In this document: piece by piece, positions 34,532 through 43,174 of the stretch | Position numbering within the stretch: position 1 is the stretch's first letter | Layout: the number at the start of each line of letters is the position of its first letter | DNA from: an uncultured Coriobacteriales bacterium | GTDB taxonomy: Bacteria > Actinomycetota > Coriobacteriia > Coriobacteriales > UMGS124 | Direction: 5' to 3' | Length of the DNA: 64,000 nt | Assembly: GCA_902464015.1 (NCBI GenBank) | Contig: CABQHM010000002.1 | Coordinates: 44,306-108,305, forward strand | Program-made: the position numbers and the translations under genes | The notes under the pieces: model-generated | Told to the model about the DNA's origin: nothing | Database searches by the model: none | What the model saw: the letters and a program-made list of their open reading frames with translations, nothing else

Positions 34532-35359
34532 TTAGAACAGATCCGGAATGGGCGGAAACTCCTCGCCTTCTGACGCGACAAGTGCGCGCATCTCGGATTG
34601 CACCGCATGCTCGACGTTCGTGCCCACCGTACGCTCGGCAATCTGCTTCACAGCGTAGCGGCCGTTGCCCATGGCGACAGGATGGCCCACTGAAGTCAGC
34701 AGCTCGTAATCGTTCATCGAGTCGCCGAATGCCATGACCTGCTCAGCGCGAATGCCGCGGCGCTCAAGCACCTGCCGCAGGCCCGTGGCCTTGGAGACGC
34801 CCTTTTGCATGACGTCGATCCAGCTGCGGCCCGAGGGAGCGAATACAAAGACGTCGCCCAGTTCGCGCTCAAGCACGTACGCCATATCCATGACGTTGCC
34901 GGGCGTGTCGCAATACACCGACGCCTTGATGATGGCAGTCTCAGGCGAGGGAACCTCGTGCACCACGACGGCCTGGCGCAGATCCTTGTCAGCCTCAAGC
35001 TCAAAACAGCCGGGCTCATCGAGCAAATAGCTGTTCTTCTCGTCAAACAGCGCCATGTGCAGGCAGTCGAACATGTCGACGACCTTCTTGAGACGTCTGA
35101 GCGCCATATGCGAGAACACCTCGCGGTCGACAAGCTCGCCTGCGACCATGACCTGGGCGCCGTTGGAGGCCACGAAGTCGATGTACCCGTCCACGGGTTC
35201 GAGAAATTCCCGCAGGGTGTCGAGTCGGCGGCCCGAGGAAACGACGAAACGCACGCCCGCCTTGTCAAGCTGCCTGATGAGCCCGAACGTCTCAGGCGGC
35301 ACCTGGGAGTTCTCATCGAGCAGCGTGCCGTCCATATCAGATGCTACCAGCCTGATCAT
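34532..35359 (-). CDS. HAD-superfamily Cof-type phosphatase
   Basis: A 275-aa haloacid-dehalogenase-like hydrolase of the Cof/IIB class. Motif I is DMDGTLLDE (8-16), motif II is VVSSGR (38-43), the motif III lysine is in KGVSKATGL, and motif IV is FGDSMNDYELL. These enzymes remove phosphate from sugar phosphates, FMN or related small molecules. The substrate is not evident. The start has GGAAGG upstream. It is transcribed alone, convergent with no neighbour. Confidence 0.92.
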   Translation of the reverse strand: MIRLVASDMDGTLLDENSQVPPETFGLIRQLDKAGVRFVVSSGRRLDTLREFLEPVDGYIDFVASNGAQVMVAGELVDREVFSHMALRRLKKVVDMFDCLHMALFDEKNSYLLDEPGCFELEADKDLRQAVVVHEVPSPETAIIKASVYCDTPGNVMDMAYVLERELGDVFVFAPSGRSWIDVMQKGVSKATGLRQVLERRGIRAEQVMAFGDSMNDYELLTSVGHPVAMGNGRYAVKQIAERTVGTNVEHAVQSEMRALVASEGEEFPPIPDLF

Positions 35360-35535
35360 ACAATCTACCTTCCATTCTGGGCGGACCCCTTGTCCACCCC
35401 CGCCTGCGCCCCATCGCGCGGGCGATTCTGCATACCGATTACTTCAAGGGAAGGATACCCGCCGCACAGCGGGCGCAGCCGCCCCGCACACAAGCTGTAC
35501 GCAGGCTTGACCGAACCTTTACGCAACAAACACCA

Positions 35536-35569
35536 AAGGCCCGCCCTCCAGGTGCGGAGAGCGGGCCTT
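35536..35569 (-). terminator. Terminator of FAD/FMN reductase A
   Basis: A 9-bp stem (AAGGCCCGC / GCGGGCCTT) about 80 bp after the stop at 35650, followed on the minus strand by TTTGGTGTTTGTT. It has the same CCCGCCCTCC start as the terminator of the duplicate gene at 40702. Confidence 0.65.
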
Positions 35570-35649
35570 GGGGACATCACGCCGCGAAACTCCTGCTCAA
35601 GCAGTCGCCTCATGCGCGGCGCGCGAGGGACGATTGATCGCCGTAAGGC

Positions 35650-37689
35650 TTATGCCACGTCGGCCACGAGGCTGTCAGCGGCGAGCTTGCCGAAGACGAC
35701 CGTGTCGACGACGGCGTTGCCGCCCAGGCGGTTGCCGCCGTGGATGCCGCCCGTGACCTCGCCGGCAGCGTACAGACCGTCGATCTTGCCGCCGTCAGCA
35801 GCCATGACATGGCCGGCGGTGTCGATGGTCAGGCCGCCCATAGTGTGGTGGATGCAGACCTGGCGAGGGGTGGCAACCCAGGGGCCGTTCTCGAGCTTGC
35901 AGGAGAAGAGCGTGCGGCCGAACTCGTCGGAGCCGGTCTCGACGGCCTCGTTGAAGGCGTCGACGGTTGCCTGGAGCGTGGCGGGATCCATGTCGAGCTT
36001 GGCGGCCAGGCCATCAAGCGTCTCGTCCCACACGATGTAGCCGTTGTCGCTCAGGTAGTCGAAGGTGAAGCCGTCGGCGGAGCGCCATGCGGGGTCGTGG
36101 ATGTCGGCGTACAGCGAGCCGTCGCCGGACTCGAGCAGGTAGAAGTACTGCTCAGGCTGGTCGAGAACGCCCAGGCAGATCTTGTCGCGGCGGCCGTCCT
36201 CCTGGACGAAGCGCTCGCCGTTCTTGTTGATGAAGATGAGCTGGTCGGTGCCGTTGGCGTTGCGCGGCGGGTACTTCGTGATCTGACCGTTGACAACGTT
36301 GCCCAGGTAGAGCAGCTGGATCTGGTCCATGTCGGTCAGCGAGCAGCCGGCAGCGCAGGCCATGGTGATGCCGTCACCCTGCGAGCAGGAGAAGCGGTTG
36401 GTCGTGGAGGTGTTGGACAGGTCGGGCCACTTGCCGGTGTCGTTGTTGTCCTGGACCATCTTGGCGTTGGCCGCGAAGCCACCGGTGGAGATGACAGCGC
36501 CGTCGGTGCAAGAAACGGTGAAGGGAGCGCCGGTATGGTTGTCAGTAGCGACGACGCCCACGACGCGGCCATCCTCAAGCACCAGGTCGGTAGCGGTGGC
36601 CTCGTTGCACAGGGTGATCTTGTCGGCGAGGTCCACGAGGGCGGTGGCGTAGGTGGAGATCATGCCCGTGCCCATGGCCATCTTGGAGGTGTGGGTGCGC
36701 TGCCACAGGGAGCCGGCGCCCTGGCTGATCTCACCGTAGAACTCCATGCCGAGGTCCTCGAGCCACTCGAGGCCCTCGAAAGCGTTGTAGGTCAGGACCT
36801 TGACGAGCTCGGGGTCAGCGACCATGTCGCCGTTGATCCAGGTCTGAAGTGCGTACCACTCCTTGGTGTCGAACAGATCGGTGCGGCCGGCGGCCTTGTA
36901 CTCGTCCCACTGCTCGCGAACGGGAGCCTGCATGGCCTCAAGGGCCTTCTGGGTGTCAGGGTCGTCGCTGGTGGCCTCGAGAGCCTTCTCGATGGTCGAC
37001 TTGACGGCGTCGCTCATCTCGACGTTGGCCTGCATGTCGGGGTCGGGGCAGTTGTAGATGGCGCCGCAGACCAGGGTGTCGCCGCCGCACTCGCCGTTCT
37101 TCTCAAGAATGATGACCTTCTTGCCCTGCTGGGCAGCTGCGATGGCGGCCACGAGGCCAGCACCGCCGCCACCGACAACGACGACGTCAGCCTCGGCGTC
37201 GGTATATGCGGGGTAGTCGATGGGGGTACGGAAGTCGGCAGGATCGCCGCCAGCCTGCTTGATGCAGTCCTCGACGAGGGAAATCAGCACAGCGGAGGTG
37301 ATGGTGGCGCCGGTGACCATATCGACGGCCGTAGAGTTGTTGGCGACAATCTCCTCGGGCAGACGGTCAACGGGAGCCTTGCCGATGCTGTCGGCGACGG
37401 CGCCGGTCTTGTCGAGCAGCTGGCCGCCGATGCCGGGGGTCTCAGAGTTGGGGGCGACAACGACGTCGGCAATCTTGCCGTCGGCGATGGTCACGGTGAC
37501 CTCGAGAAGGTCGTTCATAGCCTGAGCGGAAGCGGTGTAGGTGCCGTCGGCAACCGCGGAACCCTCGGCGAAAGCCACGCCGTTGGTGCGGGAGGCGACG
37601 ATCGGGGCGGCCAGAACAGCGGCAAGCATGCCACCGACAACCTGACGCCTGGAGATGGAAGTGCCGAGAGCGGTCATGGAGCGATTCAT
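35650..37689 (-). CDS. Tat-exported FAD/FMN reductase A (fumarate/urocanate-reductase type)
   Basis: A 679-aa reductase. The Tat motif is SISRRQVVGG; an FMN_bind domain (about 45-140) has TGAT at 126-129 for covalent FMN; a Rossmann VVVGGGGAGL (170-179) starts the FAD domain. All catalytic segments of soluble fumarate reductases are present: NGERFVQEDGRRDKI, IHHTMGGL and HGGNRLGGNAV. It should take electrons through FMN to FAD and reduce an unsaturated acid. The start at 37689 has AAGGGGAC upstream and opens the Tat signal. It is the first copy of a duplicated divergent pair with the LuxR gene at 38022; the second copy is 40800-44593. Confidence 0.93.
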   Translation of the reverse strand: MNRSMTALGTSISRRQVVGGMLAAVLAAPIVASRTNGVAFAEGSAVADGTYTASAQAMNDLLEVTVTIADGKIADVVVAPNSETPGIGGQLLDKTGAVADSIGKAPVDRLPEEIVANNSTAVDMVTGATITSAVLISLVEDCIKQAGGDPADFRTPIDYPAYTDAEADVVVVGGGGAGLVAAIAAAQQGKKVIILEKNGECGGDTLVCGAIYNCPDPDMQANVEMSDAVKSTIEKALEATSDDPDTQKALEAMQAPVREQWDEYKAAGRTDLFDTKEWYALQTWINGDMVADPELVKVLTYNAFEGLEWLEDLGMEFYGEISQGAGSLWQRTHTSKMAMGTGMISTYATALVDLADKITLCNEATATDLVLEDGRVVGVVATDNHTGAPFTVSCTDGAVISTGGFAANAKMVQDNNDTGKWPDLSNTSTTNRFSCSQGDGITMACAAGCSLTDMDQIQLLYLGNVVNGQITKYPPRNANGTDQLIFINKNGERFVQEDGRRDKICLGVLDQPEQYFYLLESGDGSLYADIHDPAWRSADGFTFDYLSDNGYIVWDETLDGLAAKLDMDPATLQATVDAFNEAVETGSDEFGRTLFSCKLENGPWVATPRQVCIHHTMGGLTIDTAGHVMAADGGKIDGLYAAGEVTGGIHGGNRLGGNAVVDTVVFGKLAADSLVADVA

Positions 37690-38021
37690 AACGATGTCCC
37701 CTTCTACTAGTCGTGCACATCGAATATAAGCGGGCATTGCAGCGGCTTAATACAACTGCGGACGCTCGTGCGCTGAGGCTTCCCCACCTCCGCGCCACGC
37801 CGTCCGCATCCGCCGTTCACAATGCGACGCTACTTCGATAATGGTTCGCCCCGCTGGTCGACGCATCTCGCTAATGGATTATTCGGCATCAAACCGACCC
37901 GCACGCCGTGATAAACTCTTGGTGTATAGACATTGTTTACGCAGCTTGTAGACTTGTTTTGCTTCTGCTTTGGCTTTCCGAGTCCTTGCAGAAATAATCT
38001 GGCGAGTCATGGGAGGCGTTC
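37690..38021. promoter_or_regulatory. Divergent control region A (332 bp)
   Basis: The gap between reductase A and its LuxR regulator is exactly as long as the gap between reductase B and its regulator. Conserved islands are GAGGCTTCCCCACCT (about 37769) and TATAGACA-TT-GTTTACGCAG (37925-37944) running on to CTTGTAG, the latter about 75 bp before the LuxR start. The rest is diverged. The islands are the best operator candidates. Confidence 0.6.
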
Positions 38022-39422
38022 GTGCAGTTAAAGATATGGGCGAAGGACACCAACCCCCGACTTGCCATGGGAGCAAGCCTGTACTGGGCATCGTACGCGT
38101 TTCGCATCATGAACCCCGATCCTATCTACCAAGAGATCGTCGGCTCCAACTCTCCCCTTATCGCGGACCTTTTCATGACGCTCTGGGTCTTCGTGACCTT
38201 CCTTGTTTGCAAGCGCTGGGGCGTACGCAAGCCCCGCGTGCCCATTGCCACCGTCATGATCGCCGCCGCAACCCTTGTTCTCATTGCCGAAGTGACGCAG
38301 ATTGCCCTCCCGCTTTGGGCGGCGCTTATTATCGAGGCGCTCGACCTCTTCACGCTCGGCGCGTCAATGATCATGTGGGGCCTTGCCTTTGCCTCGCTTG
38401 AAAAATACCTGGCGGCGCGCAACGTCGTCGTCTCCGTCCTCATCGCCGCGGCGCTCATTCTCGTGGGCAAGGCCCTGTCGGCGTTCGTGCCCATAGCCTG
38501 GATGATGTGCTTGGCCTCGATAGGAAGCTCGGCCGTTCTTTTAGGCGGTAACCTCGGCCTTCAGACGTACAAGCGCGCCTCCAGGCCCCGGCCCACCGCG
38601 AAAAGCCTCGTGCTTCTCGCCGCCCAACGCCTTGCCTACGGCGCCACACTGGGTTTCTTCCCCACCGCCACGGCGGCGCTTGCCAAGGGAGGCCCCGACC
38701 CGGCGCTCCTCGCATTCGCGCTTGCCGGCATCGCCCTTGCGGCCATAGCGGCGCTTCGCAGCGACGATCCCCCATGCACCTTGCTGCCCGTGCTCTCCCT
38801 TGGCGCATGCGGAATTCTGATCCTGCCCTTTTTGAACGGTGGGCTCGCATGCATGTTCCCCCTGATGCTCTGCGCCATCTGGCTTGCCTGGCAAACGCTC
38901 TCTGCGGTACAGCTGTCAGAGCTCAAAGAGCTGTACGGCCTGTCAGAGCTCGACATCACGCTCATCGATAAGATCGCCATCGCCGTGTCGGTGCTGGTAG
39001 GCACCGTAACCTGCCGCACCATCGAAGGCATCGCGGGCATGCCGGCATTGCCCTGGAACGCCATCGAGACATTTCTTCCCATGGCCTACTTCGGCCTTTC
39101 CTTCATGGCGAGCTTCGCGCTGGCCCAGCTTCTGAGCGTGCACCAGGAGGACAGCTTCAAGGGGCGCGTGGCCCAGGCGGCCGGCGAGTTCGAGGATCGC
39201 GTCTTCGCCTCCATCGCCGCTGAGTTCGGCCTATCGGCCCGCGAGCATGAGATTTTCGCCATGCTCGCCCAGGGCCACACGGGGCCTTTCATCGCCGAGG
39301 CCACAGGCATCACCCTTGGAACCACCAAGGCGCATGCGTCGCACATCTATCAAAAGCTCGGCGTGCACAGCAAGGACGAGATGCTTGAGCTGGTAGAAGA
39401 CCGCGCGGCAAAAGGGCAGTAG
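38022..39422 (+). CDS. Membrane-tethered LuxR-family regulator A
   Basis: A 466-aa regulator with about 10-12 hydrophobic helices to residue 385 and a LuxR helix-turn-helix at about 400-460 (LSAREHEIFAMLAQGHTGPF, TLGTTKAHASHIYQKLGVHS). It starts with GTG, preceded by GGGAGG. It is highly similar, throughout its length, to the regulator at 43175, including the N-terminal KIWAKDTNP and NPDPIY. It is divergent from reductase A and presumably controls it. Confidence 0.9.
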   Translation: MQLKIWAKDTNPRLAMGASLYWASYAFRIMNPDPIYQEIVGSNSPLIADLFMTLWVFVTFLVCKRWGVRKPRVPIATVMIAAATLVLIAEVTQIALPLWAALIIEALDLFTLGASMIMWGLAFASLEKYLAARNVVVSVLIAAALILVGKALSAFVPIAWMMCLASIGSSAVLLGGNLGLQTYKRASRPRPTAKSLVLLAAQRLAYGATLGFFPTATAALAKGGPDPALLAFALAGIALAAIAALRSDDPPCTLLPVLSLGACGILILPFLNGGLACMFPLMLCAIWLAWQTLSAVQLSELKELYGLSELDITLIDKIAIAVSVLVGTVTCRTIEGIAGMPALPWNAIETFLPMAYFGLSFMASFALAQLLSVHQEDSFKGRVAQAAGEFEDRVFASIAAEFGLSAREHEIFAMLAQGHTGPFIAEATGITLGTTKAHASHIYQKLGVHSKDEMLELVEDRAAKGQ

Positions 39423-39459
39423 GAAAAACTTCCACCGCCCCGGGCCAACGAACACAAAA

Positions 39460-39497
39460 ATGGGGGCCTTCCCGTCGCGCGACCGAAAGGCCCCCAT
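39460..39497 (-). terminator. Terminator between LuxR A and the SDR gene
   Basis: An 11-bp stem (ATGGGGGCCTT / AAGGCCCCCAT) with a 16-nt loop. On the minus strand TTTTTGTGTT follows, so it ends the SDR transcript; as a hairpin it may also serve the converging LuxR gene. Confidence 0.85.
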
Positions 39498-39521
39498 CGT
39501 CATACACGCGAGATTGCGCCT

Positions 39522-40325
39522 TTAGGGCCTCAGACCCATACCGCCCTCAAGCGTGATGGTCTCACCGCTCATGAACTTGAAGTCGGGGCTCGCCAGCTGC
39601 ACGCAGGCACGGCCGATCTCAAGCTCGGGGTCGGCATAGTGGCCCATGGGAGGCATGTGGACGTTCTTCTCGTAAGCCTCGGGGTAAGCGTCCTTGAACT
39701 TCTCGAGCTGGGCCGTCCAGGCCAGGGGGCACACGACGTTGACATTGATGCCGTCCTTGCCCCACTCGTTGGCCGCAACGCGCGAAAGGCCGCGGATGCC
39801 CTCCTTGGCGGCGGCGTAAGAGCACTGGCCCACGTTGCCGAAGAGGCCCGCGCCACTTGCAAAGTTGATGACCGTACCCTTGGTCTCCTTGAGATAGGGA
39901 TAGCAGGCCTTCATGTAATAGAAAGCGGCATAGAGGCCCGAGAACATGGCCAAGTTGAACTGGTCGGTCGTGTGCTCGGCCAGCGGCACGCCCGAAGCGG
40001 AGGCCTGGGCGTTGTTGATGAGGACGTCGATGCGGCCGAACTCGGCGACGGCCTTGTCGATGACGCCCTGCACCACGGCCTCGTTGTCAGCACCGGCGTT
40101 GACGTCGGCAGCCACGACGAGCACGCGAATGCCGTACTTCTCCTCGAGCTCTGCCTTGGCGGCGTCGAGCTTGGCCTGGTTGCGGCCGGTGATGACGAGG
40201 TTCGCACCCTCCTTGGCATAGGCGGTGGCGATACCGTAGCCGATGGAACCGCAGCTCACGCCATCGGCGAGAACGGCTCGGCCGGCACCTGTGATAATGG
40301 CGGTCTTACCAGCAAGAAAACCCAT
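39522..40325 (-). CDS. Short-chain dehydrogenase/reductase (SDR)
   Basis: A 267-aa classical SDR. The cofactor region is TAIITGAGRA with GYGIATAYA, and the loop is LVITGRNQAKL, in which Arg favours NADP(H). NNAQ is in place of the usual NNAG, and the catalytic residues are Ser in NFASGAG and YAAAK. It acts in the cytoplasm on an alcohol/ketone pair; candidates include acyl-carrier or steroid/bile-acid hydroxyls, but nothing here decides. The start has AAGGAGTG upstream. It interrupts the two copies of the reductase/LuxR pair and has its own terminator. Confidence 0.9.
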   Translation of the reverse strand: MGFLAGKTAIITGAGRAVLADGVSCGSIGYGIATAYAKEGANLVITGRNQAKLDAAKAELEEKYGIRVLVVAADVNAGADNEAVVQGVIDKAVAEFGRIDVLINNAQASASGVPLAEHTTDQFNLAMFSGLYAAFYYMKACYPYLKETKGTVINFASGAGLFGNVGQCSYAAAKEGIRGLSRVAANEWGKDGINVNVVCPLAWTAQLEKFKDAYPEAYEKNVHMPPMGHYADPELEIGRACVQLASPDFKFMSGETITLEGGMGLRP

Positions 40326-40700
40326 GGGAGCACTCCTTACCGCGTGCCTTGGCACGCTGCGTGGGGGATGGTGGCTAACGTTTTAGTAAGCGTGGCCAGT
40401 CCGTCTAGCCGAGCCGGCCTTACGCCCGCCGCTCATTGTGCGCCGCGCGTACGCCACGGTGCCTCAAACGTCGGCCAGCGCACGCCTGAGGGCGGCGGAG
40501 ATGCCCGTTGCACAAAACCAGCAGACGCAATGGCGCATGCACGCCGGCAAACGGCAGGCCAACGTTTGATTGAACCACCTGCACCCCACGCATCATCAGA
40601 CCATCGCCCTTGGTTGCGGCGCGCCTAAAGCCGAAGCAGCCAGGGCGGCATCAAACTCGACCCTGCCTGCATCCACCCGCCACCCACCGCGCATAAAAAT
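40326..40700. other. Gene-free stretch upstream of the SDR gene
   Basis: About 375 bp with no supported gene, only the SDR promoter side and GC-rich filler. No insertion sequence ends or long repeats were seen, although this is where one junction of the duplicated module should lie. Confidence 0.45.
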
Positions 40701-40701
40701 A

Positions 40702-40729
40702 GCCCGCCCTCCGATGCCGGAAGGCGGGC
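40702..40729 (-). terminator. Terminator of FAD/FMN reductase B
   Basis: GCCCGCC pairs with GGCGGGC around a 14-nt loop, and TATTTTTATG follows on the minus strand. It lies about 70 bp after the stop at 40800 and is similar in sequence to the terminator of copy A. Confidence 0.82.
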
Positions 40730-40799
40730 CAGGGGATCATCGCGCTACGGGATTCCTACCTTTGGCATTCCTCCCGCACGCTGTACCAAAGCTTGAGAC

Positions 40800-42842
40800 C
40801 TAGGCGAAGTCAGCGACCAGGCTGTCAGCGGCGAGCTTGCCAAAGACGACCGTGTCGACGACGGCGTTGCCGCCCAGACGGTTGGCACCGTGGATGCCGC
40901 CCGTAACCTCACCGGCAGCGTACAGGCCCTCGATCTTCTCGCCGCCCTCTGCTGCCATGACATGGCCGTCGGGGTCGATAGTCAGGCCGCCCATGGTGTG
41001 GTGCACGCAGGCCTGGCGAGGAGTGGCGACCCAGGGGCCGTTCTCGAGCTTGCAGGAGAAGAGCGTGCGGCCGAACTCGTCGGAGCCAGACTCAACGGAG
41101 GCGTTGAAGGCGTCGACGGTGGCCTGGAGCGTGGCGGGATCCATCTCGAGCTTGCCAGCGAGGCCCTCGAGGGTGTCGTCCCACACGATGTAGCCGTTGT
41201 CGTTCAGGTAGTCGAAAGTGAAGCCGTCAGCGGAGCGCCACTCGGGGTCGTGGATGTCCTTGTAGCCTTCGCCGTCACCGGACTCGAGCATGTAGAAGAT
41301 CTGGTCGGGCTGGTCGAGAACGCCCAGGCAAATCTTGTCGCGGCGGCCGTCCTCCTGGACGAAGCGCTCACCGTTCTTGTTGATGAAGATGATCTGGTCG
41401 GTGCCGTTAACGTCGCGCGGCGGGTACTTGGTGAGCTGGCCGTTCTGGATGTTGCCCAGGTAGAGCAGCTGAATCTGGTCCATGTCGGTCAGCGAGCAGC
41501 CGGCAGCGGAGGCCATGGTGATGCCGTCGCCCTGCGAGCAGGAGAAGCGGTTGGTCGTGGCAACGCTGGAGAGGTCAGGCCACTTGCCGGTGTCGTTGTT
41601 GTCCTGGACCATCTTGGAGTTGGCAGCGAAGCCACCGGTGGAGATGACGGCGCCGTCAGCGCAGGAGATGGTGAAGGAGCTGCCGTTGTGGTTGTCGGTA
41701 GCGACGACGCCAACAACCTTGCCGTCCTCGAGCACCAGGTCGGTAGCGGTGGCCTCGTTGTACAGCGTAATCTGATCAGCATAATCCACGAGGGCGGTGG
41801 CGTAGGTGGAAATCATGCCCGTGCCCATGGCCATCTTGGAGGTGTGGGTGCGCTGCCACAGGGAGCCGGCGCCCTGACCAATCTCGTCATAGAACTCCAT
41901 GCCGAGGTCCTCGAGCCACTCAAGGCCATCATAGGCGTTGTAGGTCAGGACCTTGACGAGCTCGGGGTCGGCAACCATGTCGCCGTTGATCCAGGTCTGG
42001 AGTGCGTACCACTCCTTGGTGTCGAACAGGTCGGTGCGGCCGGAGCTCTTGTACTCTTCCCACTGCTCCTTGACGGGGGCCTGCATCTCCTCGAGGGCCT
42101 TCTGGGTGTCGGGGTCGTCGCTGGTGGCCTCGAGAGCCTTCTCGATGGTCGTCTTGACGGCGTCGGTCATCTCGACCTTGGACTGCATGTCCTCGTCGGG
42201 GCAGTTGTAGATGGCACCGCAGACCAGGGTGTCGCCGCCGCACTCGCCGTTCTTCTCGATGATGGCGACCTTCTTGCCCTGCTGGGCAGCAGCGATGGCG
42301 GCCACGAGGCCAGCGCCGCCGCCGCCGACGACGATCATGTCAGCGTCGCCGTCGCCGTAGGCGGGGTACTCAACGGCATCCTGGAAGTTGGCAGGATCGC
42401 CGCCGGCCTGCTTGATGCAGTCCTCAACCAGGGAGAGAAGCACGGCGGAGGTGATGGTGGCGCCGGTGACCATATCGACGGCCAGGGAGTTGTTGGCGAC
42501 GATCAGCTCAGGGAGCAGGTCGACAGGAGCCTTTCCGATGCTGTCGGCGACGGCGCCGGTCTTGTCGAGCAGCTGGCCGCCGATGCCGGGGGTCTCGGAG
42601 TTAGGGGAGACGGTAACGTCAGCGATCTTGCCGTCAGTAATGGTCACGCTGACCTCGAGGAGGTCGTTCATGGCCTGAGCGGAAGCGGTGTAGGTGCCGT
42701 CCTTGATCTCGGAAGCCTCAGCGAACGCAACGCCGCGAGTGCGGGAAGCGACGATGGGGGCTGCCACAGCAGCGGCCATCATGCCACCGACGAGCTGACG
42801 CCTGGAAATGGAGGTGCCAAGAGCAGTCATGGTGCGATTCAT
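40800..42842 (-). CDS. Tat-exported FAD/FMN reductase B (fumarate/urocanate-reductase type)
   Basis: A 680-aa paralog of reductase A, nearly identical along most of its length. The Tat motif (SISRRQLVGG), FMN site (TGAT), FAD fold (VVGGGGAGLV) and catalytic segments (NGERFVQEDGRRDKI, VHHTMGGL, HGANRLGGNAV) are all kept. Differences gather in the signal-peptide end (AEASEIKDG for AEGSAVADG), around DYADQITLYNEA and in the FAD-proximal HNGSSFTISC. So the copies may differ in substrate or only in regulation. Its start (AAGGGGAC upstream) was placed at the same Met as in copy A. It is divergent from LuxR B. Confidence 0.93.
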   Translation of the reverse strand: MNRTMTALGTSISRRQLVGGMMAAAVAAPIVASRTRGVAFAEASEIKDGTYTASAQAMNDLLEVSVTITDGKIADVTVSPNSETPGIGGQLLDKTGAVADSIGKAPVDLLPELIVANNSLAVDMVTGATITSAVLLSLVEDCIKQAGGDPANFQDAVEYPAYGDGDADMIVVGGGGAGLVAAIAAAQQGKKVAIIEKNGECGGDTLVCGAIYNCPDEDMQSKVEMTDAVKTTIEKALEATSDDPDTQKALEEMQAPVKEQWEEYKSSGRTDLFDTKEWYALQTWINGDMVADPELVKVLTYNAYDGLEWLEDLGMEFYDEIGQGAGSLWQRTHTSKMAMGTGMISTYATALVDYADQITLYNEATATDLVLEDGKVVGVVATDNHNGSSFTISCADGAVISTGGFAANSKMVQDNNDTGKWPDLSSVATTNRFSCSQGDGITMASAAGCSLTDMDQIQLLYLGNIQNGQLTKYPPRDVNGTDQIIFINKNGERFVQEDGRRDKICLGVLDQPDQIFYMLESGDGEGYKDIHDPEWRSADGFTFDYLNDNGYIVWDDTLEGLAGKLEMDPATLQATVDAFNASVESGSDEFGRTLFSCKLENGPWVATPRQACVHHTMGGLTIDPDGHVMAAEGGEKIEGLYAAGEVTGGIHGANRLGGNAVVDTVVFGKLAADSLVADFA

Positions 42843-43174
42843 AACGATGTCCCCTTCTACTATGTAGTGCGCATCGAATACCGGCGCGCTTTGCAGCTTT
42901 TTGCGTCTGCAGATAACCGTACGTTGAGGCTTCCCCACCTGCGTTGCGTGTCATCTGCGTTCGCTCGCTGCGCCGCGTCGCTGAATCCCATAATGGTCCC
43001 GAGGCACCCGCCAACGCAATTCGCAAAATCGGTTAGTCGAGCAATTAACCCGCAGAGTTATGTGGTAATCTTCTAGGTTATAGACAGCGTTTACGCAGTT
43101 TGTAGCCTTGCTTGACAAATCAAGCTTCCTTTTGGGCTTATTTGAAAAAACTTGGCTAATCATGGGAGGCGTTT
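42843..43174. promoter_or_regulatory. Divergent control region B (332 bp)
   Basis: Same length as control region A. It keeps GAGGCTTCCCCACCT (about 42921) and TATAGACAGCGTTTACGCAG (43079-43098), followed by TTTGTAG. Here the second island contains a perfect GCGT-TT-ACGC palindrome, which is only partial in copy A. Confidence 0.6.

Noticed and set aside
35740..43076. 656- and 728-aa plus-strand frames opposite reductases A and B
   Set aside because: They are shadows conserved only because the sense genes are duplicated; both are Val/Gly/Leu-rich with no signal or domain.
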